Shown one piece after another: positions 17,470-26,588 of a stretch of 64,000 bases of DNA. This DNA comes from CBDFKK01 sp965248815 (GTDB lineage Bacteria > Pseudomonadota > Alphaproteobacteria > SMXP01). The position numbers and the translations under genes were made by a program. Position 1 is the first letter of the stretch. Each line of letters opens with the position of its first letter. The notes under the pieces are model-generated. The model did not search any database, was not told the origin of the DNA, and saw nothing but the letters and a program-made list of their open reading frames with translations. The stretch is taken from assembly GCA_965248815.1 (NCBI GenBank), contig CBDFKK010000008.1, forward strand, positions 1,054,001 to 1,118,000, given 5' to 3'.

Positions 17470-18894
17470 TTATGCACAAATTGGTGGCAATGGTAATGGC
17501 CCGCGGGCAGTTTCGAAGGCACGCGCAAGGGCCAGCAGTGTACCGTCCGACCCACGCGGTCCGTCAAAATTGATACCGACGGGCAATCCGTCTTTGGTCA
17601 AGCCAGCCGGCACACTCAAGCTCGGATTGCCGACGACGCTTTGATAGGTCACAGGTCCAAGCACATACCACATTGCTGCTTTGTGAAACTCACCGTTAAT
17701 CAGCACGCCTCCTTCGTCGTCATCCATATCTGTGGCGGGAAATGGCGTGGTCGGAAACGCTATGGCCGAAAGATTGTGGTCTTCAAAATAGCTCTGCACG
17801 ACTTGGCGTAGCGCAGGCCGATGTTCATTGAGCGCTTTCAGATACTCGGCTTTATCGCGCCGTTCGGCAGACATCAGTCCTTTCATTCTCATTTTGACCG
17901 TTGGCGAGGCAATTTTGTCGATCATTTCATCGATTGTGACGGACCCGCTGCGTGCAGCCATGTATTTCGAGAAGTCTTCGTTCGTCTCATAGCCCCCGAT
18001 TTGCATGGCCGTTTTTGCAGTGAGTTCGGCCAAACGCGGAATCTCTTTCTCTACAATTTCCGCGCCCAAATCCTTCAATAGTTGGAATGCATCTTCGATG
18101 ACGCGTTCGGTTCTTTCGTCCTGCACAGCACAGAACACCTCGCGTGGCCTGCCTATGGGCACGCCTCCAAAATCGGCCTGCGTCACATCAAGGCGATCAC
18201 CGCTTAAGACTTCGTCGAGGATCACAATATCTTCAATCGTCGTCGCCATTGGGCCAACGGTGTCTCGCGATCGCGTCGGCGGAAATACGCCACCATATGG
18301 ATAGCGCCCATGAGTCGGACGGAAGCCGCAAATGCCGCACATGGAAGAAGGCACGCGCACCGAACCAAACGTGTCGGTTCCGAGCGCAGCCGGCACCAAA
18401 CGAGCCGCCACCGCGGCTCCGTTTCCGCCGCTACTTCCGCCGGGAATGGCGCCAACGCGGTAGGGATTGCCAACGCGTCCAAAATGTAAATTGATACTGC
18501 TTGCGCCAACGGCAAGCTCATGCAGATTGGCCTTTCCCGCTATCACTGCGCCGGCGTCCAATAGGCGATCTACTGCCGGCGCGTTTGAGATCGGCACGTC
18601 GTGCTCAAGTGCAGGGGTGCCGCCGGTCGTTGGATAATCCCTTGTATCAATATTGTCCTTGATCAAAAGGGGTATGCCATGAAGGGCGCCCTTCGTCTCG
18701 CCCCTTGCCTTTGCTGCATCTGCAGCGCGCGCTGCTTCAAGCAAGGTGTCAGGATTTTGACTTATCAACGCATTCAAATGGCTGAATGTTTCGCAGCGGC
18801 GAATGACTTCTTGAGCAAGTTCTTCGGACGTGAGGCCGTCTTCGGCGATGAGGCCCGAAAGGTAAGTGATTGAGAAACCATCAAGAGCCAGCAT
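17470..18894 (-). CDS. Amidase (amidase signature family)
   Basis: A 474-residue amidase signature enzyme. The Ser-cisSer-Lys triad is K79 in LLIKDNIDT, the GGSSGG loop (152-157) and S178 in GTDTFGSVRVPSS. The nucleophile loop reads TFGS where TGGS is usual, a small variation. It hydrolyses a carboxamide to acid and ammonia. It is probably co-transcribed with the cysteine hydrolase at 16773. No strong ribosome-binding site is seen before the ATG. Confidence 0.9.
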   Translation of the reverse strand: MLALDGFSITYLSGLIAEDGLTSEELAQEVIRRCETFSHLNALISQNPDTLLEAARAADAAKARGETKGALHGIPLLIKDNIDTRDYPTTGGTPALEHDVPISNAPAVDRLLDAGAVIAGKANLHELAVGASSINLHFGRVGNPYRVGAIPGGSSGGNGAAVAARLVPAALGTDTFGSVRVPSSMCGICGFRPTHGRYPYGGVFPPTRSRDTVGPMATTIEDIVILDEVLSGDRLDVTQADFGGVPIGRPREVFCAVQDERTERVIEDAFQLLKDLGAEIVEKEIPRLAELTAKTAMQIGGYETNEDFSKYMAARSGSVTIDEMIDKIASPTVKMRMKGLMSAERRDKAEYLKALNEHRPALRQVVQSYFEDHNLSAIAFPTTPFPATDMDDDEGGVLINGEFHKAAMWYVLGPVTYQSVVGNPSLSVPAGLTKDGLPVGINFDGPRGSDGTLLALARAFETARGPLPLPPICA

Positions 18895-19054
18895 TAGAGA
18901 GCCACCCGCTGTTCGATATTGGACTCCGGTAAATCGATGAGCTGCCTATTTCCAGACTAGTCGGCAATGAAGAGTCTGCCAAGTGAGACCTATCTCACAT
19001 GTTCAAAAAGCGGAAAGCGGAAGGATTGGGTCGCCGAGCCTAAGGACCAAAAAA

Positions 19055-19513
19055 TTATTCGGCGGCTTTAGTGTCGGTCTTTTCAACCAAACGAGAGTAA
19101 GCCGCATTGAGCCGCGCCATAATGTCGTTTGCCAAATTGATCATTTCTTTTGGCAAGTCCAAGCCGTTTAAACGGTCCGGGTGCACGTTGCGCACTTGCT
19201 TGTGATAAGCTTCTTTGATCATTTCAATGCTGGCGTTCTCTTCAACACCAATCACATGGTATGGATTGGCGAACGACTCTTCGACAGCATCCCCATCGCG
19301 CGGTATCGCGGAGCGAACACAATCCTTTGAGAAATACATGATTTCGCCGTCGATGGTTTCAAACGGCATGAACGGACGATCATCGTTTAGCGAATCGCCG
19401 AAGCGTTCATGCATTGTACAAAATACGTATCCCTCGTAATCGAGCCCATCCGTCAATCGAATAGACGCACGAATTTTGCGCTTGGCGCGTTGCTTTTGGC
19501 TGTGATCAAACAT
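19055..19513 (-). CDS. J-domain protein with N-terminal beta-rich domain
   Basis: A 152-residue protein with two parts. Residues 12-72 have the pattern of a small beta domain (ASIRLTDGLDYEGYV, LNDDRPFMPFETIDGEI, YFSKDCVRSA), similar to DUF6812-type domains as I recall them. Residues 83-148 are a J domain with the HPD tripeptide (111-113) in QVRNVHPDRLNG and should stimulate DnaK. No zinc-finger or C-terminal DnaJ domains exist, so it is a type III J protein with a specialised client. It is preceded by two 20-bp direct repeats. Confidence 0.8.
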   Translation of the reverse strand: MFDHSQKQRAKRKIRASIRLTDGLDYEGYVFCTMHERFGDSLNDDRPFMPFETIDGEIMYFSKDCVRSAIPRDGDAVEESFANPYHVIGVEENASIEMIKEAYHKQVRNVHPDRLNGLDLPKEMINLANDIMARLNAAYSRLVEKTDTKAAE

Positions 19514-19563
19514 GAAGTTGAGGCCTCGTTGCTGGACCCATCATCCATGCTCACGGTGTAGGA

Positions 19564-19603
19564 TCAGTTAAGTTAATAGCCGTTCAGTTAAGTTAAAAGC
19601 CGT
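19564..19603. repeat. Two tandem 20-bp direct repeats upstream of the J-domain gene
   Basis: Two adjacent units of TCAGTTAAGTTAAWAGCCGT (19564-19583 and 19584-19603) differ at one base. They lie 50-90 bp upstream of the J-domain gene start, between it and the epimerase stop. The two-turn spacing is what a regulator binding in tandem would need. Confidence 0.6.
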
Positions 19604-19646
19604 ACGAGGCAAAAATGCCAAAATGCGACGGACAATAAAGCTTTCA

Positions 19647-20600
19647 TTAACCGTGGCGCGCCGTCGCCCCTGGACCGAAGCGTTCCTCAGCTAGGGCCGC
19701 CTTTTCAAGGTCGACCATGGACGCCAAGCCTTCTCGATAGGTCGGATATTTGAAGGCGTAGCCCAATTCATCTTTCACACGATCGTTCTTGATGCGTCGG
19801 CTTGCAAGGAACAACTGAACAATTCTAGGGGGTAGTTTATCACGATCGAATGGAAGCAGTGGCGGAAGCTCGACACCCATTAATTCACATGAATACTCTA
19901 AAGGCACACGATTTTCCGTCGGCTTATCGTCCGCCATATTGTAAACCGCACCCGGATTTGGTTTGGCCATGGACGCGCGCAATATTCCGACAATGTCATC
20001 GACATGGATCCTGCAAGAAAAGCGGCCTTCATTGTCGATCCGCTGAACAGAACCTTTGACGACACCGCGCAATTGGTTACGGCCCGGCCCGTAAATGTGC
20101 GTCAGTCGAAAAATGTGAATGGGTACACCTTCCTTCTGCCGCAGCTCTTGCCATTGGCGTTCGGCAACGACATCCGCACCACCACCTTCCAGAGCAGGCT
20201 TGATGGGATAAGTTTCATCCACCCAGTCGCCGTCAACTTTGCCGTACACGCTTGTCGCCGAAATCATGCCGGCCCAATTGAGAGAGCTGAGCGATGCTAA
20301 ATCCTTACCATGATACCGAACCACATAGTCGAACATGTCGTCTTCCGATTCGGCGCGTGATCCGCCCGCGTAGAGCGTCGATACAAGATGTGTCGTTCCA
20401 GACAAAAGGTCTGGCCCATTGTCCATTGGCGCTTCGCCTGTAAAGATATGCGCTTCTATCCCCTTGCCTTCGAGGTCCGCTTGTTTTTCTTTCGAACGGC
20501 ACGTACCGGCAACCTGCCAGCCATCGGCCATCAGTGACTGAGCTAGATGCTGGCCGATATATCCCAAACCAAATATGAAGGCCTTATTCGTCTTTGCCAT
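19647..20600 (-). CDS. NAD-dependent epimerase/dehydratase-like protein (YeeZ-like)
   Basis: A 317-residue extended-SDR relative. The nucleotide-binding glycine motif is FGLGYIGQHLA at the extreme N-terminus. A SATSVYGKVDGDWVDE segment and the FRLTHIYGPGRN block follow. The N-terminal GxGYIG with a short YG segment instead of a canonical YxxxK resembles YeeZ/WcaG-type proteins of unknown substrate. It is cytoplasmic, in contrast to the exported SDRs downstream. It lies 45 bp downstream of the alpha/beta hydrolase gene and is probably co-transcribed with it. Confidence 0.82.
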   Translation of the reverse strand: MAKTNKAFIFGLGYIGQHLAQSLMADGWQVAGTCRSKEKQADLEGKGIEAHIFTGEAPMDNGPDLLSGTTHLVSTLYAGGSRAESEDDMFDYVVRYHGKDLASLSSLNWAGMISATSVYGKVDGDWVDETYPIKPALEGGGADVVAERQWQELRQKEGVPIHIFRLTHIYGPGRNQLRGVVKGSVQRIDNEGRFSCRIHVDDIVGILRASMAKPNPGAVYNMADDKPTENRVPLEYSCELMGVELPPLLPFDRDKLPPRIVQLFLASRRIKNDRVKDELGYAFKYPTYREGLASMVDLEKAALAEERFGPGATARHG

Positions 20601-20645
20601 GGGTCAGTCGACCTCACTCGAAATTATGTGCTCTAAGGCAATATC

Positions 20646-21443
20646 CTAAGGAAGGCGGAAGTAGTCGATCACGATGCGCGCCACTTGCTCCGGCTGCTCG
20701 GGAAGCAACGCATGCCCTGCCCCTTCGATCTTCGTGACGGTCACCCGGCTCCCGCCCTCGGCTTTGATAGCTTGCGTATTCGCACGGGCGACGACGACAT
20801 CTTCTGCCGCCTCAACGACCAGTAGCGGGGCGGAGCCTGCAAGCCACCATTCATGTAACGGCGTCGCATCACCAGCGGCCCATTGCGCAGCCGCCGCTTC
20901 CGGCCACCACCCATCAAGCCAAACGCTTGCCTCGTTGCCGCTCGCGAAAAACACGCGTTCTAAATGCTGAAGACGCTCCTCGTCTGGCAACGTTAGCGCA
21001 AAACATTTGATAATGGATTGCACGACTTCGGATTTGATAGGAACCATGCCGCCGCCGGCTAGCAGGATCAACTTCCCAACTCGATTTGGATGGTCTGAAG
21101 CAAACATGCGGGCAACGCGGTTGCCGAAGGCATGACCCACGAAATGCGCGCGACTAAGACGCAATTCATCCAACACGACCCGAATGTCGTCCGCATAGTC
21201 ATGCAATGTCAGCAAGCGTTGTGGTGACGTGCTGCCGGCGATACCTCGGGGTTCTGGCAAAATCGCTTGGAAGTTCTGATTAGCCAAGCGGCGCGCAAGA
21301 TCGTTGAAATCCTGAGTCGACCGTCCCAGCGAAGGCAATAAGACGACAGCGGGGCCCGTTCCAATGGTGCGCAGCTTCAGCCTCAGCTCACCAAGCTGAA
21401 CCTCGCTTTGGTCAATTTCACGATATGTTGACTGAGTCGACAT
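20646..21443 (-). CDS. Alpha/beta hydrolase fold protein with alanine at the nucleophile position
   Basis: A 265-residue single-domain alpha/beta hydrolase fold. The oxyanion region (VVLLPSLGRSTQDF), the helix C region and the C-terminal histidine (EGAGHALLPEQPE) are typical. The nucleophile elbow reads VGHAFGNRV, with alanine (A105) where catalytic serine is expected; the codon is GCC, two changes from AGC. The protein is therefore either not a hydrolase or belongs to a subfamily with another chemistry. It probably shares a transcript with the epimerase downstream. Confidence 0.82.
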   Translation of the reverse strand: MSTQSTYREIDQSEVQLGELRLKLRTIGTGPAVVLLPSLGRSTQDFNDLARRLANQNFQAILPEPRGIAGSTSPQRLLTLHDYADDIRVVLDELRLSRAHFVGHAFGNRVARMFASDHPNRVGKLILLAGGGMVPIKSEVVQSIIKCFALTLPDEERLQHLERVFFASGNEASVWLDGWWPEAAAAQWAAGDATPLHEWWLAGSAPLLVVEAAEDVVVARANTQAIKAEGGSRVTVTKIEGAGHALLPEQPEQVARIVIDYFRLP

Positions 21444-21681
21444 GTTTGCGTTTTCAAGTGCGCTTGAAATGGCGCGGTGTCTCTATCTCCTGGCCTGTGT
21501 TGGCGGGCTGAAGCATAGGTCAGTCGCCGAATTATGCCTACCCCACGCGACGAAGAATAAATGCACGGCCTGCGGTCGCGCCGACGCATGGGGCTGCTCT
21601 CGTTTCCCAGTTCTGCCATAATAACTTAACGTCAGGGTAAGCCAAAATGCGCCAGACAGTATTTCCAACGGAGCCGCGACC

Positions 21682-22512
21682 ATGAAGTTCTCGTACCGTT
21701 CCTTCGTCGCGTCCGCCTGTTTCTCGTTTCGCGCAATTCGTGGCGTCCTACGTGTTCTTGTTATCTCGGTATTTAGCATGTTGAGCGTGCCCGTCTCGGC
21801 AGCCGAGTCATCAACTGTTCTCATTACCGGTTCGAGTCGCGGGATTGGGCTTGAACTGGCACGGCAATACGCCGCCATGGGATGGCAGGTTATTGCAACC
21901 TGCAGATCACCGGAAAATGCCACGGACCTACAAGCTATCGCCGATGCTCATGACAATGTTGTCATCGAACAATTGGACGTTTTGGATTTCGACCGCGTCG
22001 ACGCACTGGCCGAACAATATAGAGATACGCCGATCGACATCTTGATCAACAACGCCGGCATCAGCGGTGGAGCCGAAAATCAAATCTATGGCAAAATCAA
22101 CTATGAGGTCTTTGACGACATCATGAATGTCAACGTCAAGGCACCGCTTAAGATTGCGGAAGCATTCCTGGATCCCGTCGAAGCAAGTGAACATAAAAAG
22201 ATCATCACGATTTCAAGCAGTGAAGGCTCGATTGGCATGACCGGAGGACCGGGGCGCGGCTATTTTTACAAGCCGAGCAAAACGGCAATAAACATGACCA
22301 TGCACAATCTAGCGCGCGCCGTGCGCGGCAAAGGTATCATCGTCGGGATAATCAATCCCGGCGCAGTCGATACGGACTTCATGAAGGGCGTACCGATGAA
22401 GCTGATGCCGCCGCAAGAAAGCGTCAGTCAAGTCATCGCCGTCATTGACTCTTATACGCTTGAGACCTCGGGCAAGTTCATGAACTACACAGGCGAAGAG
22501 CTGCCATGGTAA
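21682..22512 (+). CDS. Exported short-chain dehydrogenase/reductase (paralogue 1)
   Basis: A 276-residue SDR preceded by a long signal peptide: a basic n-region, then VLVISVFSMLSVPVSAAES with a likely cleavage after VSA. The Rossmann motif TGSSRGIGLELARQYA follows directly. NNAG, the catalytic serine in TISSSEGSIG and the YxxxK of YKPSK are intact. A CGGAG ribosome-binding site precedes the ATG. It ends in EELPW like its neighbours. Its stop overlaps the start of paralogue 2 by seven bases. An NAD(P)-binding enzyme with an export signal is unusual because free cofactor is scarce in the periplasm. Confidence 0.88.
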   Translation: MKFSYRSFVASACFSFRAIRGVLRVLVISVFSMLSVPVSAAESSTVLITGSSRGIGLELARQYAAMGWQVIATCRSPENATDLQAIADAHDNVVIEQLDVLDFDRVDALAEQYRDTPIDILINNAGISGGAENQIYGKINYEVFDDIMNVNVKAPLKIAEAFLDPVEASEHKKIITISSSEGSIGMTGGPGRGYFYKPSKTAINMTMHNLARAVRGKGIIVGIINPGAVDTDFMKGVPMKLMPPQESVSQVIAVIDSYTLETSGKFMNYTGEELPW

Positions 22513-23294
22513 AGCGCACCAATCGAACGCTCGCACTTATCTTAAGCGCAGCAACAGTTGCAGCGACGGTGACATGGACGTCCAACGCATTTTCTGCAAC
22601 TGTTTTCATCACCGGCACAAGCCGCGGCATCGGTCTCGAGCTCACGCGGCAGTATGCAGATAAGGGCTGGGATGTGATTGCCACGTGCCGTACACCCAGC
22701 AGCGCAGCTGATTTGAAGGCCCTCGCGGCCGAATATTCCAACATAGTCATTGAAGAACTCGACGTCACCGACGACGCCGAAATCGATGGCCTTGCGGAAA
22801 AGTATCGCGATGTCCCAATAAATGTGCTGATTAACAATGCGGGCATCAACGGCGGCATTCAAACGCAGATTTTGGGCAAGCTCGACTACGACATGTTCGA
22901 TCAAATCATGGCCATAAATGTGCGCGGACCGCTGCGGATCACCGAAGCCTTTACGGACCATGTTGCCGCTAGCGATCAACGAAAAATGATCACTATTTCA
23001 AGCAGCGAAGGATCGATCGCTAGCGTCCAATTCCCCGCATTTTATTTCTATCGTGCCAGCAAATCGGCTATCAACATGATCATGTTTACACTGAAACCCG
23101 ACCTTGCCAAGAAGGGCGTTACGATTGGTCTGATCAACCCGGGCGTGGTCGACACAGAAATGAGCCGGGGCGCTCCGATACCTTTGCTCTCCCCAGAAGA
23201 AAGTGTCAGCGGTGTGATCAGCGTGATCGAAGGCTACACGCTGGAGACGTCCGGCACGTTCATGCAATGGGACGGCAAGGAATTGCCGTGGTAA
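22506..23294 (+). CDS. Exported short-chain dehydrogenase/reductase (paralogue 2)
   Basis: A 262-residue SDR. The first 31 residues are a signal peptide (KRTNRTLALILSAATVAATV, cleavage near SNAFSA), followed by TGTSRGIGLELTRQYA. The active site is complete: NNAG, TISSSEGSIAS and YRASK. It ends in KELPW. The ATG lies inside the PW-stop sequence of paralogue 1, so the two are translationally coupled. It is most similar by eye to paralogue 1, as tandem duplication would give. Confidence 0.88.
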   Translation: MVKRTNRTLALILSAATVAATVTWTSNAFSATVFITGTSRGIGLELTRQYADKGWDVIATCRTPSSAADLKALAAEYSNIVIEELDVTDDAEIDGLAEKYRDVPINVLINNAGINGGIQTQILGKLDYDMFDQIMAINVRGPLRITEAFTDHVAASDQRKMITISSSEGSIASVQFPAFYFYRASKSAINMIMFTLKPDLAKKGVTIGLINPGVVDTEMSRGAPIPLLSPEESVSGVISVIEGYTLETSGTFMQWDGKELPW

Positions 23295-23345
23295 AGCTAA
23301 GGGCCCCGTGGCCCATGTCATTTCAACCGGGAAGGATTCGATATC

Positions 23346-24131
23346 ATGCGCATAACAACAGGTCTCACCATTGCCGCTGCGGCGTTTTCAATGTGGTTAC
23401 AAGCAGTGCCTTTAGCCCAAGCCGCCGACGAGCCGACAGTCCTCATCACAGGGTCGAGCCGGGGGATTGGGTTTGAGATTACAAAGGTTTATGCAGAACG
23501 AGGCTGGAACATTATCGCGACGGCGCGCAATCCGGATAACGCCGAAGCGCTACAAGGTCTGGCCGCCAATTACGACAACATCACGCTTGAAACACTCGAC
23601 GTGACCGACCACGCTGAAATTGATGCGCTGGCAACGAAATATGACGGCACAGCCATCGACGTTTTGCTTAACAATGCCGGCATCTCCGGTGGCAGCGAAA
23701 ATCAAAAGTTTGGCGAACTCAATTACCCGACCTACAACACGGTTATGGACGTCAACGTGATAGGACCGTTGAAAATCGCTGAGGTTTTTGTCGACCATGT
23801 GGCTGCAAGTGAGCAAAAGAAAATCATCAATATTTCGAGCACGCAGGGTTCCATCACCAGCAATTTTGGTGGTCAATATTTTTATCGGGCGAGCAAATCG
23901 GCGCTTAACATGGTGATGAGCACGCTCGCAATCGAACTTAAGGGCAAAGACATAACCGTGGGTATCGTGGCGCCAGGGTTCGTGCGCACTGACTTCACCA
24001 AAGGCCTTGATCTGCCGATGATGATCGACGCAGACGAAAGCGCAGCGGCCGTCGTTGCCGTTATCGACGAGTACACAATCGAAGACACCGGCACGTTCAT
24101 TAAACACACCGGTGAAGAATCGCCGTGGTGA
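23346..24131 (+). CDS. Exported short-chain dehydrogenase/reductase (paralogue 3)
   Basis: A 261-residue SDR with a clear Sec-type signal peptide (TGLTIAAAAFSMWLQAVPLA, then QAAD) before TGSSRGIGFEI. NNAG, NISSTQGSI and YRASK supply the catalytic Asn, Ser, Tyr and Lys. It ends in EESPW. An AAGGA ribosome-binding site precedes the ATG, and the gene lies 51 bp after paralogue 2. The catalytic residues are all kept, so it is expected to be active if cofactor is available. Confidence 0.88.
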   Translation: MRITTGLTIAAAAFSMWLQAVPLAQAADEPTVLITGSSRGIGFEITKVYAERGWNIIATARNPDNAEALQGLAANYDNITLETLDVTDHAEIDALATKYDGTAIDVLLNNAGISGGSENQKFGELNYPTYNTVMDVNVIGPLKIAEVFVDHVAASEQKKIINISSTQGSITSNFGGQYFYRASKSALNMVMSTLAIELKGKDITVGIVAPGFVRTDFTKGLDLPMMIDADESAAAVVAVIDEYTIEDTGTFIKHTGEESPW

Positions 24132-24152
24132 AGGCGCAGCAAGGAGTAGTCC

Positions 24153-24977
24153 ATGGTCAAGCCTAAGGCGATCGATCTGACGCGGCGTGATTTTGCGCAA
24201 GGCGCCGCAATGGGTGTCGCACTTGCCGCGTCGCTAGCGGGTTGGCGCAGCGCCACCGCCCAAGACGCGCGCCAGCCTGTTGTTCTGATTACTGGATCCA
24301 GCCGCGGCATTGGACTTGAATTTGCCCGCCAGTATGCAGCGCGCGGTTGGACGGTCATTGCTACTGCGCGCGACCCTGACGGCGCCGACCTGCTTCAGGC
24401 GCTAGTAGCCGAGTATCCCAACATAACGCTCGAAACACTCGACGTACTCGATCATTCGCAAGTGGATGCGCTGGCGGCAAAATACGAAGGACAGCCGATC
24501 GACTTTCTGATTAATAACGCCGGCATCGGTGGCGGCGGTGACAATCAAGTGTTCGGCCGCATCAATTACGAAATATTTGACGACATCATGAACATCAATG
24601 TGCTCGGTCCCTTAAAAGTAGCCGAAGCATTTGTCGATCATGTGGCTGCGAGCGAGCATAAGAAGCTGGTCACAATTACCAGCGGCCAGGGCTCGATCGC
24701 CGAGACGCGAGGTCTTCTTTATTTTTATCGCGCCAGCAAGACCGGCGTAAATATGGCAATGAGAACTCTATCGAAGGATGTCAAAAATCGCAGCGTGATC
24801 GTTGTACTCACGGCGCCCGGAGCAACAGACACGGACTTCATGGATGAAGTCAGAGGCCGCATACCCTTGGGGCCACCTGAAGAGCGGGTCGCCGGCATGA
24901 TTGATGTCATTGATAATTTCACGATGGAAGAGACCGGCACGTTCATCGAATGGGACGGCCGCGTCATGCCGTGGTGA
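24153..24977 (+). CDS. Tat-exported short-chain dehydrogenase/reductase (paralogue 4)
   Basis: A 274-residue SDR whose leader is of the twin-arginine type: LTRRDFAQGAAMGVALAASL, then a SATAQ cleavage region. The core has TGSSRGIGLEFARQYA, NNAG, TITSGQGSI and YRASK, and ends in RVMPW. Tat carries folded proteins, so this member could be exported with its nucleotide already bound, as known for glucose-fructose oxidoreductase of Zymomonas. AAGGAG precedes the ATG, 21 bp after paralogue 3. It completes a four-gene operon of paralogues. Confidence 0.9.
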   Translation: MVKPKAIDLTRRDFAQGAAMGVALAASLAGWRSATAQDARQPVVLITGSSRGIGLEFARQYAARGWTVIATARDPDGADLLQALVAEYPNITLETLDVLDHSQVDALAAKYEGQPIDFLINNAGIGGGGDNQVFGRINYEIFDDIMNINVLGPLKVAEAFVDHVAASEHKKLVTITSGQGSIAETRGLLYFYRASKTGVNMAMRTLSKDVKNRSVIVVLTAPGATDTDFMDEVRGRIPLGPPEERVAGMIDVIDNFTMEETGTFIEWDGRVMPW

Positions 24978-25215
24978 GTGGTTAGATTGCCGAGACCATT
25001 TTCAGAAAGATCAAAACTTAAATTGGTACTTTGAATGTCGGCTATATAGCTACAAGCAGACGCCGGCGTTCGGGCTTGTTTCAGTCAACTTATTTCGTCT
25101 TGCCGCGTAGCGGACTCACGCCGTATTTGCTCAATTAGCTTAAACCCCGCCAAGAATATCTCATAGATCGCTGGTGGTAAGGACCCGGACGTTATGACGG
25201 GATACGTTACTCTGC

Positions 25216-26214
25216 CTAATTAGGCTCGACGATAGCGCGGCCAATGTAATTTGTGTCGGTACCGAACCACACGCTTCCGGAAGGTGTATGGAAATGCATA
25301 TGCCGAACCGTGCCGCCACTCGAGGGAACAGGGGTTGAACTGAAAAAGGTCTCCGTTGACGGATCAAAACCAACAAAAAGGTTGGGAAGAACGCCAGTTT
25401 CGACCATCCAAATACGACCTTGAGAATCCAACGCCGTGCCATAGGGGCGCGACGTTTCGCTAGACGGCAAAATCCATTCCTTGAAGTCTTCCGAGCTTGG
25501 ATCATAGACGCCGAGGCGGCCTTTCGCATAGTCGACATACCAAATGCGGCCGTCTGAGGTAATCTCCAGCCGTCGCGGTCGTGCCTCTTCACGCAGCAAT
25601 TCGACCTCAGAGAGTGCCAGCGTCTCAGGATCTATTCTGGCAAGCTTGTTTGTTCCAAACAGCACGACCCATACGATGCCATCGGGTGCAACTTTAATTC
25701 CATAGGGCCGTGACCGGTCGGTTTTCGAGCTAACCAAATCGATTTGGCGACTGGCCATGTTCAATCGCCCTACGAAATTGCCGCGCTGTACGGTAAACCA
25801 AATATGTCCTTTCTCGTCAAAAACGAGCGTATGCGGATCGACGGCGGCCGCGTCGGGCATTGCGATCTTTTCAATGTCGGCTGCCTTTGGATCATAGCGG
25901 CCTATGGAAGCCGTGCGATTGCCGGCATACCAGACGATGCCCAAGTCACTGACAATAAGATTATGAGGGCCGGATCCTTCTTCTAAGTCGATCTTTGTAA
26001 AGTCACCCGTCTCAACGTCGAGTCGCGCGAGATAACCGGTAAGCTGACCAACAAACCAGACAGAGTTCTCGTTTTCTGCAAATGGATCTCTCGGCCGCGA
26101 ATCCTCCCATGGCACCTCCCATTCTTTGATATCGACAGTGGACTGCGCTTCAGCCGACAATGGAGATGCGTATATTCCGCAAACAAGGATTAGGGCAAGA
26201 ATTAGGTGCTGCAT
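25216..26214 (-). CDS. Exported beta-propeller protein, virginiamycin B lyase (Vgb)-like
   Basis: A 332-residue protein with a signal peptide (QHLILALILVCGIYASPLSA). The mature part is a series of about seven repeats of the form GxxWFxxxxxxxIGRxDP, typical of the streptogramin-lyase/NHL propellers. A late repeat has WMVETG, where Vgb enzymes place a catalytic glutamate, but the full lyase active site cannot be confirmed by eye. The ATG at 26214 was chosen for its GAGGA ribosome-binding site and because the signal peptide begins there. Antibiotic inactivation should not be assumed; most members of the family are of unknown function. Confidence 0.8.
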   Translation of the reverse strand: MQHLILALILVCGIYASPLSAEAQSTVDIKEWEVPWEDSRPRDPFAENENSVWFVGQLTGYLARLDVETGDFTKIDLEEGSGPHNLIVSDLGIVWYAGNRTASIGRYDPKAADIEKIAMPDAAAVDPHTLVFDEKGHIWFTVQRGNFVGRLNMASRQIDLVSSKTDRSRPYGIKVAPDGIVWVVLFGTNKLARIDPETLALSEVELLREEARPRRLEITSDGRIWYVDYAKGRLGVYDPSSEDFKEWILPSSETSRPYGTALDSQGRIWMVETGVLPNLFVGFDPSTETFFSSTPVPSSGGTVRHMHFHTPSGSVWFGTDTNYIGRAIVEPN

Positions 26215-26519
26215 TTCTTCCTCACGATCAATTCCGGCCATCCACACCAATAGGCAGGCTATTTTTGTCTTTATGGTCTTGGCGATATTCGGTGCCGGTG
26301 TAAAAGTTTGGATATTGGTTCGCGGTGAATAGTTGTATCTCGAGCATCAATTAGGATCGGCATGACTACACTGCAACGGGCAAGTTGAAAACTAGGCTAA
26401 AAATGACCAATTCATCACATCAAACCGTCCATCGATAGATGACTACTGCTAGCTAACTATATACTAAAAGGTCAATCTCTCTAAAAGACGGGGTAGAAGG
26501 CCAAAACCGGACAACGCGC

Positions 26520-26550
26520 CCGAACGAAGCCGATGACTGTTTTCGTTCGG
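26520..26550. promoter_or_regulatory. Inverted repeat upstream of the broken hydrolase gene
   Basis: Nine-base perfect arms CCGAACGAA and TTCGTTCGG are separated by 13 bases and lie 39 bp before the ATG at 26589. It may be an operator or a hairpin in the 5' leader; no T-run follows, so a terminator is less likely. The rest of the gap 26215-26588 is AT-rich and shows no gene. Confidence 0.35.
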
Positions 26551-26588
26551 TGCTAATAGGATGACAAATCTACAAGGGAACCCACGTC

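Noticed and set aside
25216..26214. Streptogramin resistance gene vgb
   Set aside because: Only the propeller repeat pattern and one candidate glutamate are visible. The family is broad, so a resistance claim is not supported.
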